Origin: Anaeropeptidivorans aminofermentans
GTDB taxonomy: Bacteria; Bacillota; Clostridia; Lachnospirales; UBA5962
Assembly (NCBI RefSeq): GCF_940670685.1
Contig: NZ_OW711693.1
Location: forward strand, 1,178,001-1,242,000
Reading direction: 5' to 3'
DNA length: 64,000 bases
The position numbers and the translations under genes are program-made. Positions 52,621 through 64,000 of the stretch are shown here, one piece after another; within the stretch, counting starts at the first letter, position 1; each line of letters begins with the position of its first letter. The notes under the pieces are model-generated. The model did no database searches. It saw nothing but the letters and a program-made list of their open reading frames with translations, and was not told the DNA's origin.

Positions 52621-52625
52621 CGATT

Positions 52626-52826
52626 ATGAAAGAAAGCATTCAGCCAAAATATTATCAGGCTACGGTAAAATGCAATTGCGGCAATGAGTTCGTAACTGGT
52701 TCTACTAAGGAGAGTATTCGTGTGGAGGTATGTTCCAAGTGCCACCCATTCTATACAGGAAGCCAGAAACTCCTTCTTGAGGCCGGCGGTCAGGTAGAGA
52801 AATTCAAGAAGAAATACAATATGTAG
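52626..52826 (+). CDS. rpmE: 50S ribosomal protein L31
   Basis: A 66-residue L31 of the zinc-containing type. [13 protein letters not shown] supplies CxC and [12 protein letters not shown] supplies CxxC, together the four-cysteine zinc site. L31 bridges the 50S central protuberance to the 30S head. AGAGGTGA lies 8 bp before the ATG. It has its own promoter and terminator. Confidence 0.97.
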   Translation: MKESIQPKYYQATVKCNCGNEFVTGSTKESIRVEVCSKCHPFYTGSQKLLLEAGGQVEKFKKKYNM

Positions 52827-52835
52827 CGTAAAACT

Positions 52836-52861
52836 AAACCGGGGCTTACCCCGGTTTTTTT
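52836..52861 (+). terminator. Terminator of rpmE
   Basis: AAACCGGGG and CCCCGGTTT with a CTTA loop, followed by TTTT. Confidence 0.9.
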
Positions 52862-52950
52862 ACAATAAATGATTAATTATAAGGTGTTGCGAACTTAAAA
52901 ACTACCTACAAACGTATGCTTGTATAATTTTTGAAATTGCTAAGTATAAC

Positions 52951-53080
52951 TATGGTAAATTTCAAATTAAACAGTAATAAAAATTGTATATTTTGAATGG
53001 CTTAAACATAGCGATTCTATATGTTTAAGCCGTTTGTGAAAAATAGATTTTTATTGCATCCTTCTGTGAAATTTACTATA
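52951..53080. repeat. Family A copy, GGCTTAAACATA subtype, reversed
   Basis: TATGGTAAATTTCAAATTAAACAGTAATAAAAAT at the left, ATTTTTATTGCATCCTTCTGTGAAATTTACTATA at the right, and GGCTTAAACATA with TATGTTTAAGCC at the centre. The reverse complement of this element closely resembles the 42477 copy. Confidence 0.72.
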
Positions 53081-53211
53081 AGCTTATATATGATACTTTG
53101 TTTTTGATTCTGTAACTTACTTGATTAAAAGGAATTGTTTAGGCTTCTGGTAATAAATAAAATGTTTTGCAGATTTAATTTATTCCCTATAGCTTTTGAA
53201 AGGATAATGTT

Positions 53212-54180
53212 ATGAAAGATAAAGAATATATATCAACCCAAGGGACGAAGCCATGCTATATCGGCGGACAGGCAGTGATAGAAGGTGTAATGATGCGCGG
53301 AAAAAATATGTACTCCATGGCTGTAAGAAACGGTGACGGAGATATTGTGATAGAATCTCAGAATTTTGAGGAGAAGGAAAGCTCTAAAAACTTAAAGAAG
53401 ATGCCGATTGTAAGAGGGGTATTCGCTTTTATAGATTCGATGGTCCTTGGTATAAAGATTATATCAAGGTCAGCTGAAATGGCAGGCATTGAGGAAGAAG
53501 AAAATCCGGGGAAATTTGAAAAATTCTTAACTGAAAAACTTGGAGATAAGCTAAATGATATTATTATGGGAATCAGCATGGTTATTTCCGTTGTGCTTGC
53601 AGTAGGGCTTTTTATGCTCCTTCCTGTATTTATAGGAAGCTTTTTTAATAAAATAGAATATATATCAAATAATTCATGGGCTTTGGGAATAATAGAAGGT
53701 ATCATAAGACTTTTGATTTTTATTCTTTATATCTATATCATATCTTTAAATAAGGATATACACAGGGTATTCCAATACCACGGAGCAGAGCATAAAACCA
53801 TAAACTGCCTTGAGCATGAGGAAGAACTTACGGTTGAAAACGTAAAAAAATATTCAAGATACCACAGAAGATGCGGAACGAGCTTTCTTTTAATCGTAAT
53901 GGTAATTTCTATGATATTCTTTTTATTTGTGAACACAAAAAGCCTGCCTTTAAGGTTTTTTTCAAGAGTTATATTTGTTCCTTTCATAGCGGGTGTTTCC
54001 TATGAGGTCATAAGATGGGCCGGAAGGTCCAAATCAAGCCTTGTAGAGATTGTAAGCTATCCGGGAATGAAGCTCCAAGGTCTAACGACGAAAGAGCCGG
54101 AGGCCGAACATATCGAATGTGCAATTAAAGCAATGAAAGATGTTCTCGAAAGGGACGGGAAAAATGGAAGCCGTTCTTAG
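53212..54180 (+). CDS. DUF1385 (YqhQ-like) membrane protein
   Basis: A 322-residue DUF1385 protein. GGQAVIEGVMMRGKNMYSMAVRN is the family signature near the N terminus. Three to four hydrophobic helices lie between about 95 and 250, and VFQYHGAEHKTINCLEHEEELTVENVKKYSRYHRRCGTSFLLIV contains conserved His and Cys. Function is unknown. The gene sits in the usual Clostridia order rpmE-DUF1385-prmC-prfA, and its end overlaps the prmC start by 17 bp. Confidence 0.92.
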   Translation: MKDKEYISTQGTKPCYIGGQAVIEGVMMRGKNMYSMAVRNGDGDIVIESQNFEEKESSKNLKKMPIVRGVFAFIDSMVLGIKIISRSAEMAGIEEEENPGKFEKFLTEKLGDKLNDIIMGISMVISVVLAVGLFMLLPVFIGSFFNKIEYISNNSWALGIIEGIIRLLIFILYIYIISLNKDIHRVFQYHGAEHKTINCLEHEEELTVENVKKYSRYHRRCGTSFLLIVMVISMIFFLFVNTKSLPLRFFSRVIFVPFIAGVSYEVIRWAGRSKSSLVEIVSYPGMKLQGLTTKEPEAEHIECAIKAMKDVLERDGKNGSRS

Positions 54181-55012
54181 CATTGGTGAAGCCTTGAAAG
54201 AAGGCAAAAGGCTTTTAAGGGAAAAGGGGATTTCCTCATGGTCTCTTGATGGAGATTTGATTATGATAAATGTCTCCGGCCTAAGTAAAGTAGAGCTAAT
54301 TACAAAATCTCACACTTTATTAAGCCATGAGAAAAAAGAGAAATTTTTTGAATATATAAACAGAAGGCTTAATTTGGAGCCTATTCAGTATATTATTAAC
54401 CATGCGGAATTTATGGGGCTTGACTTTTATGTGGATAAAAATGTATTAATCCCCAGAGGCGATACGGAATGTGTTATTCAGCCGGCAATTGAGTATATAA
54501 ATGAAAATAAATGTGAAAGAATTCTCGATCTATGTTCAGGTTCCGGAGCCATAGCTATCAGTATCGCTGTTTACTGCAAGGATACGGAAGCAATATGGGC
54601 TTCGGATATTAGTTCGGAAGCTTTGGAGATCGTACGGAAAAATTCTAAATTAAATAAAGCGGATAATAAAATCAAAACCATCCAGTCGGATATGTTTGAT
54701 AAAATAGAAGATTGCTTCGATGTTATTATTTCCAATCCCCCTTATATTGAAAAGGAAGAGATAAATAAGCTTTTGCCTAATGTAAAAGATTATGAACCGA
54801 AAATAGCTTTAGACGGCGGTTTAGACGGTCTGGATTTTTATAGAATCATAGCCTCAGAGGCAAAGAAAAGGCTTAAGGATAACGGGAGAGTGTATCTTGA
54901 AATAGGAAGCTCACAGAAAGAAGAGGTTAAAAAAATATTTTCTTCTTATACGTATATTTGCGCGATTAAAGACCTTTATGGTCTTGACAGAGGGCTGGTT
55001 TTTCGTAAATAA
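54164..55012 (+). CDS. prmC: Release factor glutamine methyltransferase PrmC
   Basis: A 282-residue S-adenosylmethionine-dependent enzyme that methylates the Gln of the GGQ motif in release factors. The N-terminal five-helix domain covers about 1-80. VLIPRGDTECVIQ, ILDLCSGSGAIAISIA (motif I) and the catalytic ISNPPYIEKEEI (NPPY) are visible. ATG 54164 is preferred, with GGGACGGG upstream; it lies inside the end of DUF1385. Its substrate RF1 is encoded 220 bp downstream. Confidence 0.95.
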   Translation: MEAVLSIGEALKEGKRLLREKGISSWSLDGDLIMINVSGLSKVELITKSHTLLSHEKKEKFFEYINRRLNLEPIQYIINHAEFMGLDFYVDKNVLIPRGDTECVIQPAIEYINENKCERILDLCSGSGAIAISIAVYCKDTEAIWASDISSEALEIVRKNSKLNKADNKIKTIQSDMFDKIEDCFDVIISNPPYIEKEEINKLLPNVKDYEPKIALDGGLDGLDFYRIIASEAKKRLKDNGRVYLEIGSSQKEEVKKIFSSYTYICAIKDLYGLDRGLVFRK

Positions 55013-55059
55013 TATAAAGTAAGTTTGACGAAGTCGGATCCCTTGGTTTACCGAGGGAA

Positions 55060-55180
55060 AGTCCGAAGGGCTTTTCACGTTTTCATATAAATTTGCAGTA
55101 TTTTTCTGCAAATTTGTATGAAAAGTATCATAAGTTTGATGGGATTTTTATTCCATCGAGCTCACATTAATGTATTTGAT
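55060..55180. repeat. Possible repeat family D, copy 2
   Basis: A palindrome TTTTCATATAAATTTGCAG / CTGCAAATTTGTATGAAAA, then GATGGGATTTTTATTCCATC and GAGCTCACATTAATGTA. The AAATTTGCAG, ATGAAAAGT and CTCACATTAA pieces recur at 16285-16425. Confidence 0.4.
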
Positions 55181-55229
55181 GTTTTAGATGAATTAGTAAA
55201 TTAAATTGACTGTATAACAGGAGGATTTT

Positions 55230-56300
55230 ATGTTTGACCGTTTGGAAGAACTGGAAAAGAAATACGGTGAGCTTTCCGATAAGGTAAATTCACCGGATAT
55301 CATAGCCGACCAGAATAGATGGCGTGAGCTTATGAAGGAACATAGCGCCATAACACCTATAATTGAAAAATATAAAGAGTATAAAAAAACAATGTCTGAC
55401 ATTAAGGAAGCCAAGGAAATGCTAGGGGAAAGCCTTGACGACGAGATGAAGCAGATGTTTAAAGATGAGCTTAAGGAAGGGCAGGAGCGTATTGAAGAAA
55501 TTAAAGAAGAGCTTAAAATACTTCTTCTTCCTGCCGACCCTAACGATGAGAAGAACGTTATTGTGGAAATCAGAGGCGGCGCCGGCGGAGACGAAGCTGC
55601 GCTTTTTGCCGGTGACCTTTTCAGAATGTATTCAAGATATGCTGAAAGAAGGCGTTGGAAGACTGAAATCATGAGCTCCAATGAAAACGACCTTGGCGGA
55701 TATAAGGAAATCGTTTTCATGATCGCAGGAAAAGGAGCCTATTCAAGGCTTAAATATGAATCAGGGGTACACAGGGTTCAAAGGATACCTACTACTGAAT
55801 CCGGCGGAAGAATTCATACTTCTACCGTTACTGTAGCTGTTCTTCCCGAAGCTGAAGATGTAGACGTTGAAATAGACATGAACGATGTAAGAGTGGACGT
55901 TTTCCGCTCCTCTGGAAACGGCGGGCAGAGCGTAAACACAACAGATTCAGCCGTTCGCGTTACCCATGCCCCTACAGGAATTGTAATAAGCTGCCAAGAC
56001 GAGAAATCTCAGCTAAAAAACAAAGACAAGGCTCTTAAAATCCTTAGAGCAAAGCTTTATGAATTAGAGCTTCAAAAACAGCAAAACGAGCTTTCTGCCG
56101 AAAGAAGAAGCCAGGTTGGAACCGGGGACCGAAGCGAGCGTATCCGTACCTATAATTTCCCCCAGGGACGCGTGACGGACCATAGAGTGGGTCTTACTTT
56201 ACACAGGCTGGATTCCGTACTTGACGGTGATTTAGACGAAATTATGGATACATTAATTACAACGGTTCAGGCTGAAAAGCTTAAATCTGTAAATGAATAA
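55230..56300 (+). CDS. prfA: Peptide chain release factor 1
   Basis: A 356-residue RF1 that reads UAA and UAG. The tripeptide anticodon is IPTTES (PxT), the mark of RF1 rather than RF2, and the catalytic loop is [20 protein letters not shown] with [18 protein letters not shown] and a C-terminal domain with [16 protein letters not shown] are standard. ACAGGAGGA lies 6 bp before the ATG. A strong terminator follows. Confidence 0.97.
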   Translation: MFDRLEELEKKYGELSDKVNSPDIIADQNRWRELMKEHSAITPIIEKYKEYKKTMSDIKEAKEMLGESLDDEMKQMFKDELKEGQERIEEIKEELKILLLPADPNDEKNVIVEIRGGAGGDEAALFAGDLFRMYSRYAERRRWKTEIMSSNENDLGGYKEIVFMIAGKGAYSRLKYESGVHRVQRIPTTESGGRIHTSTVTVAVLPEAEDVDVEIDMNDVRVDVFRSSGNGGQSVNTTDSAVRVTHAPTGIVISCQDEKSQLKNKDKALKILRAKLYELELQKQQNELSAERRSQVGTGDRSERIRTYNFPQGRVTDHRVGLTLHRLDSVLDGDLDEIMDTLITTVQAEKLKSVNE

Positions 56301-56314
56301 AAGGAAATGATTTT

Positions 56315-56352
56315 AATAAAAAAAGCTCCGCCATGGCGGAGCTTTTTTTATT
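56315..56352. terminator. Bidirectional terminator between prfA and the nitroreductase gene
   Basis: AATAAAAAAAGCTCCGCCA is followed at once by its perfect complement, giving a 19-bp self-complementary stem. It ends prfA (+) and the nitroreductase gene (-). Confidence 0.9.
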
Positions 56353-56911
56353 ATCTTATGATTGAAAGTTTTTCTCTATTTATTTCACGTTCATTTCCCG
56401 GCATGTCCCCATACCCTATGGCAATGCCTATGGTAAAGTCATAACCTTCGGGGAATTGAAGCCTCTTCTTCCACTCCTCAGCTCTTTCACCTTTAAAAGC
56501 ATAAGCAAGCATTCCGAGAATTACGCTGTCAAGGCCCATACTTTTTGCCGCTAATGCCAAAGACTGTACTGCAATTCCTGCGTCTATGCCTGAATAAGAA
56601 GAAGGCTCGGCAGAAAGAATGATTAATGTCGGGGCATCATAAATGACTTTTCCTTTTCTGGATTTTATTCTTTCTAATAACTCTGTTGCAGAAGTCTTGG
56701 CAATCTCTCTTATAACATCTTCTTCAATCTCATTTATAATTTCTCTGTTCTGAATAACAGTAAAATGAAATCTCTGGCGGTTCGATGCTGTTGGAGATAT
56801 AAGCGCTGTTTTTATAAAAGCTTCCAACTGATCTTCTGAAATCTGATCAGGTTTATACGCTCTTATGCTTCTTCTTTGCATTATTGTATCCAATACTTGA
56901 TTACTTTCCAT
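56351..56911 (-). CDS. Nitroreductase family flavoprotein
   Basis: A 186-residue FMN enzyme of the nitroreductase fold. QVLDTIMQRRSIRAYKPDQISEDQLEAFIKTALISPTASNRQ is the FMN-binding start with R-R-S-x-R. IDAGIAVQSLALAAKSMGLDSVILGML and a GIAIGYGDMP end are typical of short oxygen-insensitive nitroreductases. AAAGG is 9 bp before ATG 56911. The electron donor and substrate are unknown. Monocistronic. Confidence 0.92.
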   Translation of the reverse strand: MESNQVLDTIMQRRSIRAYKPDQISEDQLEAFIKTALISPTASNRQRFHFTVIQNREIINEIEEDVIREIAKTSATELLERIKSRKGKVIYDAPTLIILSAEPSSYSGIDAGIAVQSLALAAKSMGLDSVILGMLAYAFKGERAEEWKKRLQFPEGYDFTIGIAIGYGDMPGNEREINREKLSIIR

Positions 56912-57103
56912 ACTGATCAACCTTTCTTTTGAAAATCTGATTATACTGAAAGAACTGGATATTAATGTCTTGCCTTTAAATTTATTTTACGCTAATAAAG
57001 GGATATAATCAAGGGAGAATCTGCTTTGTAAGGCTTATTTAAACTAAAAAATGCCTTATATACAGGGAAAGCGATAAATCGTTAAAAAAGTTCAAAAAAG
57101 AAG

Positions 57104-57132
57104 TTGACAATTGTAAAAGCATGTGGTAAACT
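57104..57132 (+). promoter_or_regulatory. rRNA operon promoter
   Basis: TTGACA (57104-57109), a 17-bp spacer and TAAACT (57127-57132), 235 bp before mature 16S rRNA. Confidence 0.82.
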
Positions 57133-57189
57133 AGATTTTGCGTCCGAGAGAGGACAGCGCAGGAAAAACAAGCATAAGAAACAAAAACC

Positions 57190-57216
57190 AGAACATTGAA
57201 AACTGAATAATAAGGA
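57190..57216 (+). other. 5' arm of the 16S processing stem
   Basis: GAACATTGAAAACTGAATAATAAGG can pair with CTTATTATTTAGTTTTGAGTGTTC at 59006-59030, so the stem encloses the 16S rRNA and would be cut by RNase III. Confidence 0.7.
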
Positions 57217-57366
57217 AAGAACCAACCCGAAAAAATAAAACTTTGAGAGCTTTAAGGCTAACGAAGAAAAGTAATACGAGATAAAAAATGCCAGATAGTC
57301 AAAAGGGATATGAAATATCCGTTTGACAGTCTAAAAGCTTGCTTTTAGACAAGAGTGGACAAGGAT

Positions 57367-58891
<1,525 letters not shown>

Positions 58892-59005
58892 AAAAGTAGG
58901 GTAGCACCCAAAAGAATTTGGGTCATTAAACGAAGTTTAATGATTTTGTGAAGCAAAATGCTGAGGAGATAGTTTTGTGAAACAAAACTGTCTGAAGGGT
59001 TTGAG

Positions 59006-59030
59006 TACTTATTATTTAGTTTTGAGTGTT
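59006..59030 (+). other. 3' arm of the 16S processing stem
   Basis: CTTATTATTTAGTTTTGAGTGTTC is the partner of 57190-57216. The spacer before it (58888-59005) has several short hairpins such as CATTAAACGAAGTTTAATG. Confidence 0.7.
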
Positions 59031-59138
59031 CATGTAAATGAATGCTGAAAATAAGTTTTGTTTTTATAGCTACTAGCTTATAGAAACAAAAATAAAATAT
59101 ATCAAGGTTATCTTGTGAAAGCAAGGATAACAAAGCTT

Positions 59139-59255
59139 TCCGGTGGTGATGCGTCTATGGGAAACATCCGTACCCATACCGAACACGACGATTAAGCCAC
59201 AGACGGCCGATGGTACTTGGCGGGAGACTGCCCGGGAGAGTAGGTGGCTGCCGGA
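59139..59255 (+). rRNA. rrf: 5S ribosomal RNA, inside the 16S-23S spacer
   Basis: A 117-nt 5S gene. TCCGGTGG at the 5' end pairs with the CTGCCGGA end. The CCGTACCCATACCGAACACGACGATTAAG loop and GGTACTTGGCGGGAGACTGCCCGGGAGAGTAGG arms are standard. It sits between 16S and the tRNA genes rather than after 23S. No second 5S is found after 23S. Confidence 0.97.
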
Positions 59256-59441
59256 TTCCAATTACATAAAAAAATCAAGGAAGTTTCATCTTTGTTTCAC
59301 AAAGATGAACATTTAGTAAAACATACCGGAAACATGTATGATTTTGCTTCACTAAAAGGGTGAAAGCCCTTGGTTTTTGTTATGTAAAGAGTAATTTAAC
59401 AGCAAGAATATAAATATCAGACGGATATTTATAACTAGCCG

Positions 59442-59515
<74 letters not shown>

Positions 59516-59570
59516 CTTTTCTATTTAAACAATAGAATACTGATTTAAAAGATAATCAGCCGCCTAATAC

Positions 59571-59646
59571 GGGGGTGTAGCTCAGATGGGAGAGCACCTG
59601 CCTTGCAAGCAGGGGGTCACGAGTTCGAATCTCGTCATCTCCACCA
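59571..59646 (+). tRNA. tRNA-Ala (TGC)
   Basis: A full cloverleaf with GGGGGTG acceptor, CTTGCAA anticodon loop (TGC) and GTTCGAATC T-arm. CCA is encoded at the 3' end. Confidence 0.97.
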
Positions 59647-59744
59647 AGGTTGATTATGAATTAACCTGAAAACCCAATTAAATCGTACTAGAAACGTGTG
59701 CGATTAAATCCAACAACTTTTACTAAAGTAAAAGTTATCCGGTA

Positions 59745-59771
59745 CCTTGAAAACTGAATAGAGAGAAGAAG
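59745..59771 (+). other. 5' arm of the 23S processing stem
   Basis: CCTTGAAAACTGAATAGAGAGAAGAAG can pair with CTTCTTTCTCTATTTAGTTTTTAGGG at 63121-63146. Confidence 0.7.
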
Positions 59772-60110
59772 AAAAACAATTTCATCGGAGTGCTTAAGAG
59801 AAGCAGGAGGATGGAGGCTTTGCAAGAAGCGTTCATTCAAATGAAGATTAAAGCATGACGAAAAAAGAAAATGTTAGGTCTGAAATGGTCTCTTGATAAG
59901 TAAATTATTACTTATCGAGAAAAATAAATGTATTACTGAAGAGAATAAATGAAGAGTTTTAAAACCTTAGGGTTTTAATTTAATCCGCAGAATGGGCTTT
60001 GCCCATTGGAGGAAAACAGCGTGTTTCAAGGCTTTTGTAAAAAGCCGCAGGAATAGCTGTTTCTGCCTTCAGTAAATTTCGTAAAAATCGCAAGATTTTT
60101 ACGACACAAA

Positions 60111-63019
<2,909 letters not shown>

Positions 63020-63120
63020 ATAAAAAGGGTATATGAAAATATATCAAAGATGCAAGGCTAAAGAAACAGCTTATCGAAAGATAGCTTACGCTATGGTTAA
63101 GCATCACAATCGTTTCAGAT

Positions 63121-63147
63121 CCTTCTTTCTCTATTTAGTTTTTAGGG
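63121..63147 (+). other. 3' arm of the 23S processing stem
   Basis: CTTCTTTCTCTATTTAGTTTTTAGGG is complementary to 59745-59771. No 5S lies between the 23S end and this arm. Confidence 0.7.
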
Positions 63148-63175
63148 TATTGATTTAATTGAATAAGTTTTTTAT

Positions 63176-63257
63176 GGGGGAATTCCCGAGTGGCCAAAGG
63201 GGGCAGACTGTAAATCTGTTAGCAACGCTTTCGAAGGTTCGAATCCTTCTTCCCCCA
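63176..63257 (+). tRNA. tRNA-Tyr (GTA)
   Basis: An 82-nt class II tRNA with long variable arm. GGGGGAA and TTCCCCC form the acceptor arm, CTGTAAA the anticodon loop (GTA). Its anticodon pairs with the UAC specifier of the T-box at 5895-6205. Confidence 0.97.
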
Positions 63258-63276
63258 TGTCTTTATTTTTTGGAAT

Positions 63277-63316
63277 AAAAGCTTAGTAGATTTTAAAATC
63301 TATTAAGCTTTTTTTG
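63277..63316 (+). terminator. Terminator after tRNA-Tyr
   Basis: AAAAGCTTAGTAGATTTT and AAAATCTATTAAGCTTTT form an 18-bp stem with one mismatch; T-run follows. Confidence 0.85.
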
Positions 63317-63898
63317 AATTTAATTAGAAATATTTGTTTAAATTAATTTCCAAGAAAAATTTAATCTCTATTTTTACTGTTTTAATAACTAGAAAGCAAG
63401 AATTAAAATACTATAAAAATAATATCGATGGATAATAAAATACAATATTTGATATAAATTTTAAAATGCCTAATATATTAGGCATTTTTTAATGGACCTT
63501 TATAAAAATATTTATTAAGAAGCTTTAAGCCAATAAATATGCATAATCATCTGCAAATATAATATTTCAATTATATATAGGGAATTTATTTTAATAATGA
63601 AGGTAGAAAAATGTCTTGCTATAGGCAGATGATGTTATTTAATGCCTGTTTTTTTCAAACAGTTTATCTTTTTTATTTGTTCTAAATTTATTCTATTGTC
63701 CATAATTATAAATAAGATTGTTCAAAATAAAAAATAAAATTTAATGATACTTTACTAAAATTCTGTAGGGCATAAAAGGGCATAAGCTTTATTTTAGCGC
63801 CCTGTAAAGTATGTAGTTCAATTTTCATCGAACTCATTATTTTAAACATAAATTAATGTTCATACGAATCAAATAATAAAGAGAGGACAGTGTTATTT
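63317..63898. other. AT-rich gap with hairpins
   Basis: A terminator-like hairpin AAAATGCCTAATA / TATTAGGCATTTT lies at 63463-63488 with a T-run. An inverted pair ACTTTAC...GTAAAGT with AGGGC/GCCCT lies at about 63751-63812. Otherwise I see nothing that codes. Confidence 0.5.
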
Positions 63899-64000
63899 AT
63901 GAAAAAGAAACTTGCTATATTTATGGCTTGTGTCATGTCTTTTGGTATGCTTGGAGGATGCTCAGGAAATAGTACAGATACTGCTTCAAAATCGGACTCT
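63899..64000 (+). CDS. Lipoprotein, N-terminal part
   Basis: An ATG at 63899 opens a frame of 34 codons running off the window end. A basic start and hydrophobic segment lead to a lipobox MLGGC, with Cys at about residue 21, followed by Ser/Asn/Thr. This is a lipoprotein signal, most often of an ABC-type solute-binding protein, but the family cannot be told from so little. A GAGAGG lies about 13 bp upstream, rather far. Confidence 0.75.
   Translation, partial: MKKKLAIFMACVMSFGMLGGCSGNSTDTASKSDS

Noticed and set aside
49967-52625. Integrated prophage or complete transposon between rho and rpmE
   Set aside because: No integrase, transposase, att duplication or phage gene is visible; only a dead regulator, a repeat and one secreted protein.
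1983-53080. CRISPR array
   Set aside because: The repeats are spread one by one between genes, are palindromic along their full length and have no spacer spacing; no cas gene is present.
63020-63175. 5S rRNA after 23S
   Set aside because: The stretch holds only the 23S processing arm and AT-rich sequence; none of the 5S arms occur.

Overview
The window is a low-GC (roughly 36-38% by eye), spore-forming Firmicutes chromosome segment of the class Clostridia. Supporting signs are an alpha/beta-type small acid-soluble spore protein, SpoIIE, a T-box leader, MecA, an FtsEX/EnvC-type cluster and strong AGGAGG ribosome sites. Gene content (formate/nitrite channel, nitroreductase and NimA-like flavoproteins, a tyrosine phenol-lyase-like enzyme) fits an amino-acid-using anaerobe related to Lachnospirales. 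The species cannot be named from sequence reading alone. There is no prophage, CRISPR array or complete transposon. The accessory signal lies in dispersed palindromic repeats and in regulatory leaders.

Layout. 1-4.4 kb: end of rplI, dnaB, a repeat-filled gap and an S-layer-homology surface protein. 4.4-8.5 kb, minus strand: a T-box-controlled tyrosine phenol-lyase/tryptophanase family enzyme and a multi-domain peptidoglycan-binding protein. 8.7-14.4 kb: mntP, a formate/nitrite channel, then a long attenuator-like leader with a tiny upstream ORF ahead of a MutS2-like protein without an Smr domain, then an SASP and two unknown genes. 14.9-21.8 kb: a cation/proton-antiporter-family gene under a fluoride riboswitch, NimA-like and GNAT-like genes, a lipid kinase-MoxR-DUF58 operon and manA. 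22-28 kb: an LCP cell-wall ligase, an Usp-like protein, a SEC-C-sua5-phosphatase operon, upp and a TagO/WecA-type transferase. 28.5-37.3 kb: spoIIE, a nitrilase, HD, DUF951, TspO, PrsW, Nudix and exoA. 37.7-48.1 kb: a CdaR-type regulator, ftsE-ftsX-EnvC/M23, an AbrB-type permease with a glycerate kinase, mecA and a LysM membrane protein. 48.5-56.9 kb: rho, then about 2.6 kb of inserted or decayed DNA, rpmE, DUF1385, prmC, prfA and a nitroreductase. 57-63.3 kb: an rRNA operon ordered 16S-5S-tRNA-Ile-tRNA-Ala-23S, then tRNA-Tyr. The window ends in the start of a lipoprotein gene.

How parts work together. The rho/rpmE/prmC/prfA group serves translation and termination. FtsEX with the M23 protein forms a septal hydrolase activation module. 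LCP, TagO-like, SLH, LysM and PG-binding proteins build or decorate the envelope. Three leaders act as sensors: a T-box with a UAC (Tyr) specifier in front of a lyase expected to degrade tyrosine, a fluoride aptamer with its own terminator in front of an antiporter, and a roughly 560-nt leader with three intrinsic terminators in front of the Smr-less MutS2-like ATPase.

Most intergenic gaps carry one of at least three families of 80-140 bp palindromic repeats. Two families have TATAGTAAATTT-type ends. They look like miniature inverted-repeat elements without a resident transposase. Start codons are often TTG: eleven genes start best at a TTG placed correctly behind a Shine-Dalgarno site.
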